From Bacillota bacterium (GTDB lineage Bacteria > Bacillota > Thermosediminibacteria > Thermosediminibacterales > Thermosediminibacteraceae), in NCBI GenBank assembly GCA_003242255.1, contig QGUT01000011.1, positions 1 to 23,697 of the forward strand: 23,697 nucleotides of DNA, read 5' to 3'. Positions 23,402 to 23,697 of the stretch are shown here, one piece after another; position 1 is the stretch's first letter; every line of letters starts with the position of its first letter. The position numbers and the translations under genes were made by a program. Below the pieces are notes generated by a model that was given only the letters and a program-made list of their open reading frames with translations, was not told the DNA's origin and made no database searches.

Positions 23402-23697
23402 CTATTTTATTATATCCATTATCGCTTTGGCAAGCTTTATCGGGTCATGTCTTACCACATCCGCAAAACCCAGAAGCTCCCCGTAAACCACCCGGCAGCC
23501 CAACCTTTTTATATTTCCTTCGTCGCACCTCACGGGGCAAGCTCCGTCCGCCAGGTATTTTGAAAGGAGATGCTCGGGGATCTTCTCGGTGTTTATCAAT
23601 ACGTATTCGATCAAGTTTTCTCCCGCGTGGTCCATTATGGCCTTCACGTGGTCGAAGGCGGTATATCCGTCAGTTTCGCCGGGTTGCGTCATCACGT
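23402..23697 (-). CDS. yvcK: YvcK/CofD-family gluconeogenesis factor, C-terminal part (5' end outside window)
   Basis: Only the last ~98 codons are present; the frame runs open to the window edge. The segment MMTQPGETDGYTAFDHVKAI is the family's C-terminal signature, followed by YVLINTEKIP and KYLADGACPV. YvcK proteins bind UDP-GlcNAc and affect cell shape and growth on gluconeogenic carbon sources. The gene directly precedes whiA, and in relatives rapZ lies upstream. Confidence 0.93.
   Translation of the reverse strand, partial: VMTQPGETDGYTAFDHVKAIMDHAGENLIEYVLINTEKIPEHLLSKYLADGACPVRCDEGNIKRLGCRVVYGELLGFADVVRHDPIKLAKAIMDIIK

Overview
The window looks like chromosomal DNA of an endospore-forming, probably thermophilic, low-to-mid GC Firmicute of the Clostridia (Thermoanaerobacterales/Thermosediminibacterales-like). 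This rests on spmA/spmB, whiA and yvcK, a T-box leader, Firmicute-type operon order (yvcK-whiA-HPr and ytoI-like-dnaE-pfkA-pyk), strong AGGAGG-type ribosome sites with many GTG/TTG starts, and a CRISPR repeat whose 3' end in transcript sense is ATTGAAAC. Taxonomy is inference from gene content only. All protein genes lie on the minus strand, so the window is read from right to left.

Right part (23697 to 13951): a long, tightly packed run of housekeeping genes. It holds the yvcK 3' end, whiA, an HPr, a HTH-DRTGG-CBS-hotdog regulator (YtoI-like), dnaE, a 64-residue DUF2007-like protein, pfkA, pyk with a C-terminal PEP-utilizer domain, and a YbgC-like thioesterase. Gaps are very short or overlapping and no terminator is seen inside, so it probably acts as one or a few nested operons linking central-carbon control, replication and envelope/cell-cycle regulation.

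Middle part (13950 to 6961): a strong sigma-A promoter and T-box leader precede ilvE, which ends at a terminator. A second strong promoter drives a FemX-like bridge ligase and an unusual alanine racemase, ending at a GC-rich terminator. An ECF sigma/zinc anti-sigma pair is then fused in one operon with an ABC-2 transporter and ends at a near-perfect intrinsic terminator.

Left part (6957 to 898): a probable sporulation cassette of L,D-transpeptidase, spmA, spmB and a P-type Ca2+-ATPase, preceded by a sigma-E-like promoter candidate. A small unknown gene and a macrodomain gene follow, ending at a terminator.

Far left (1 to 765): the leader end of a CRISPR array that runs leftward out of the window. 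Just outside its leader lies a decayed two-repeat mini-array followed by a second, diverged copy of the same leader. No cas gene is in the window.
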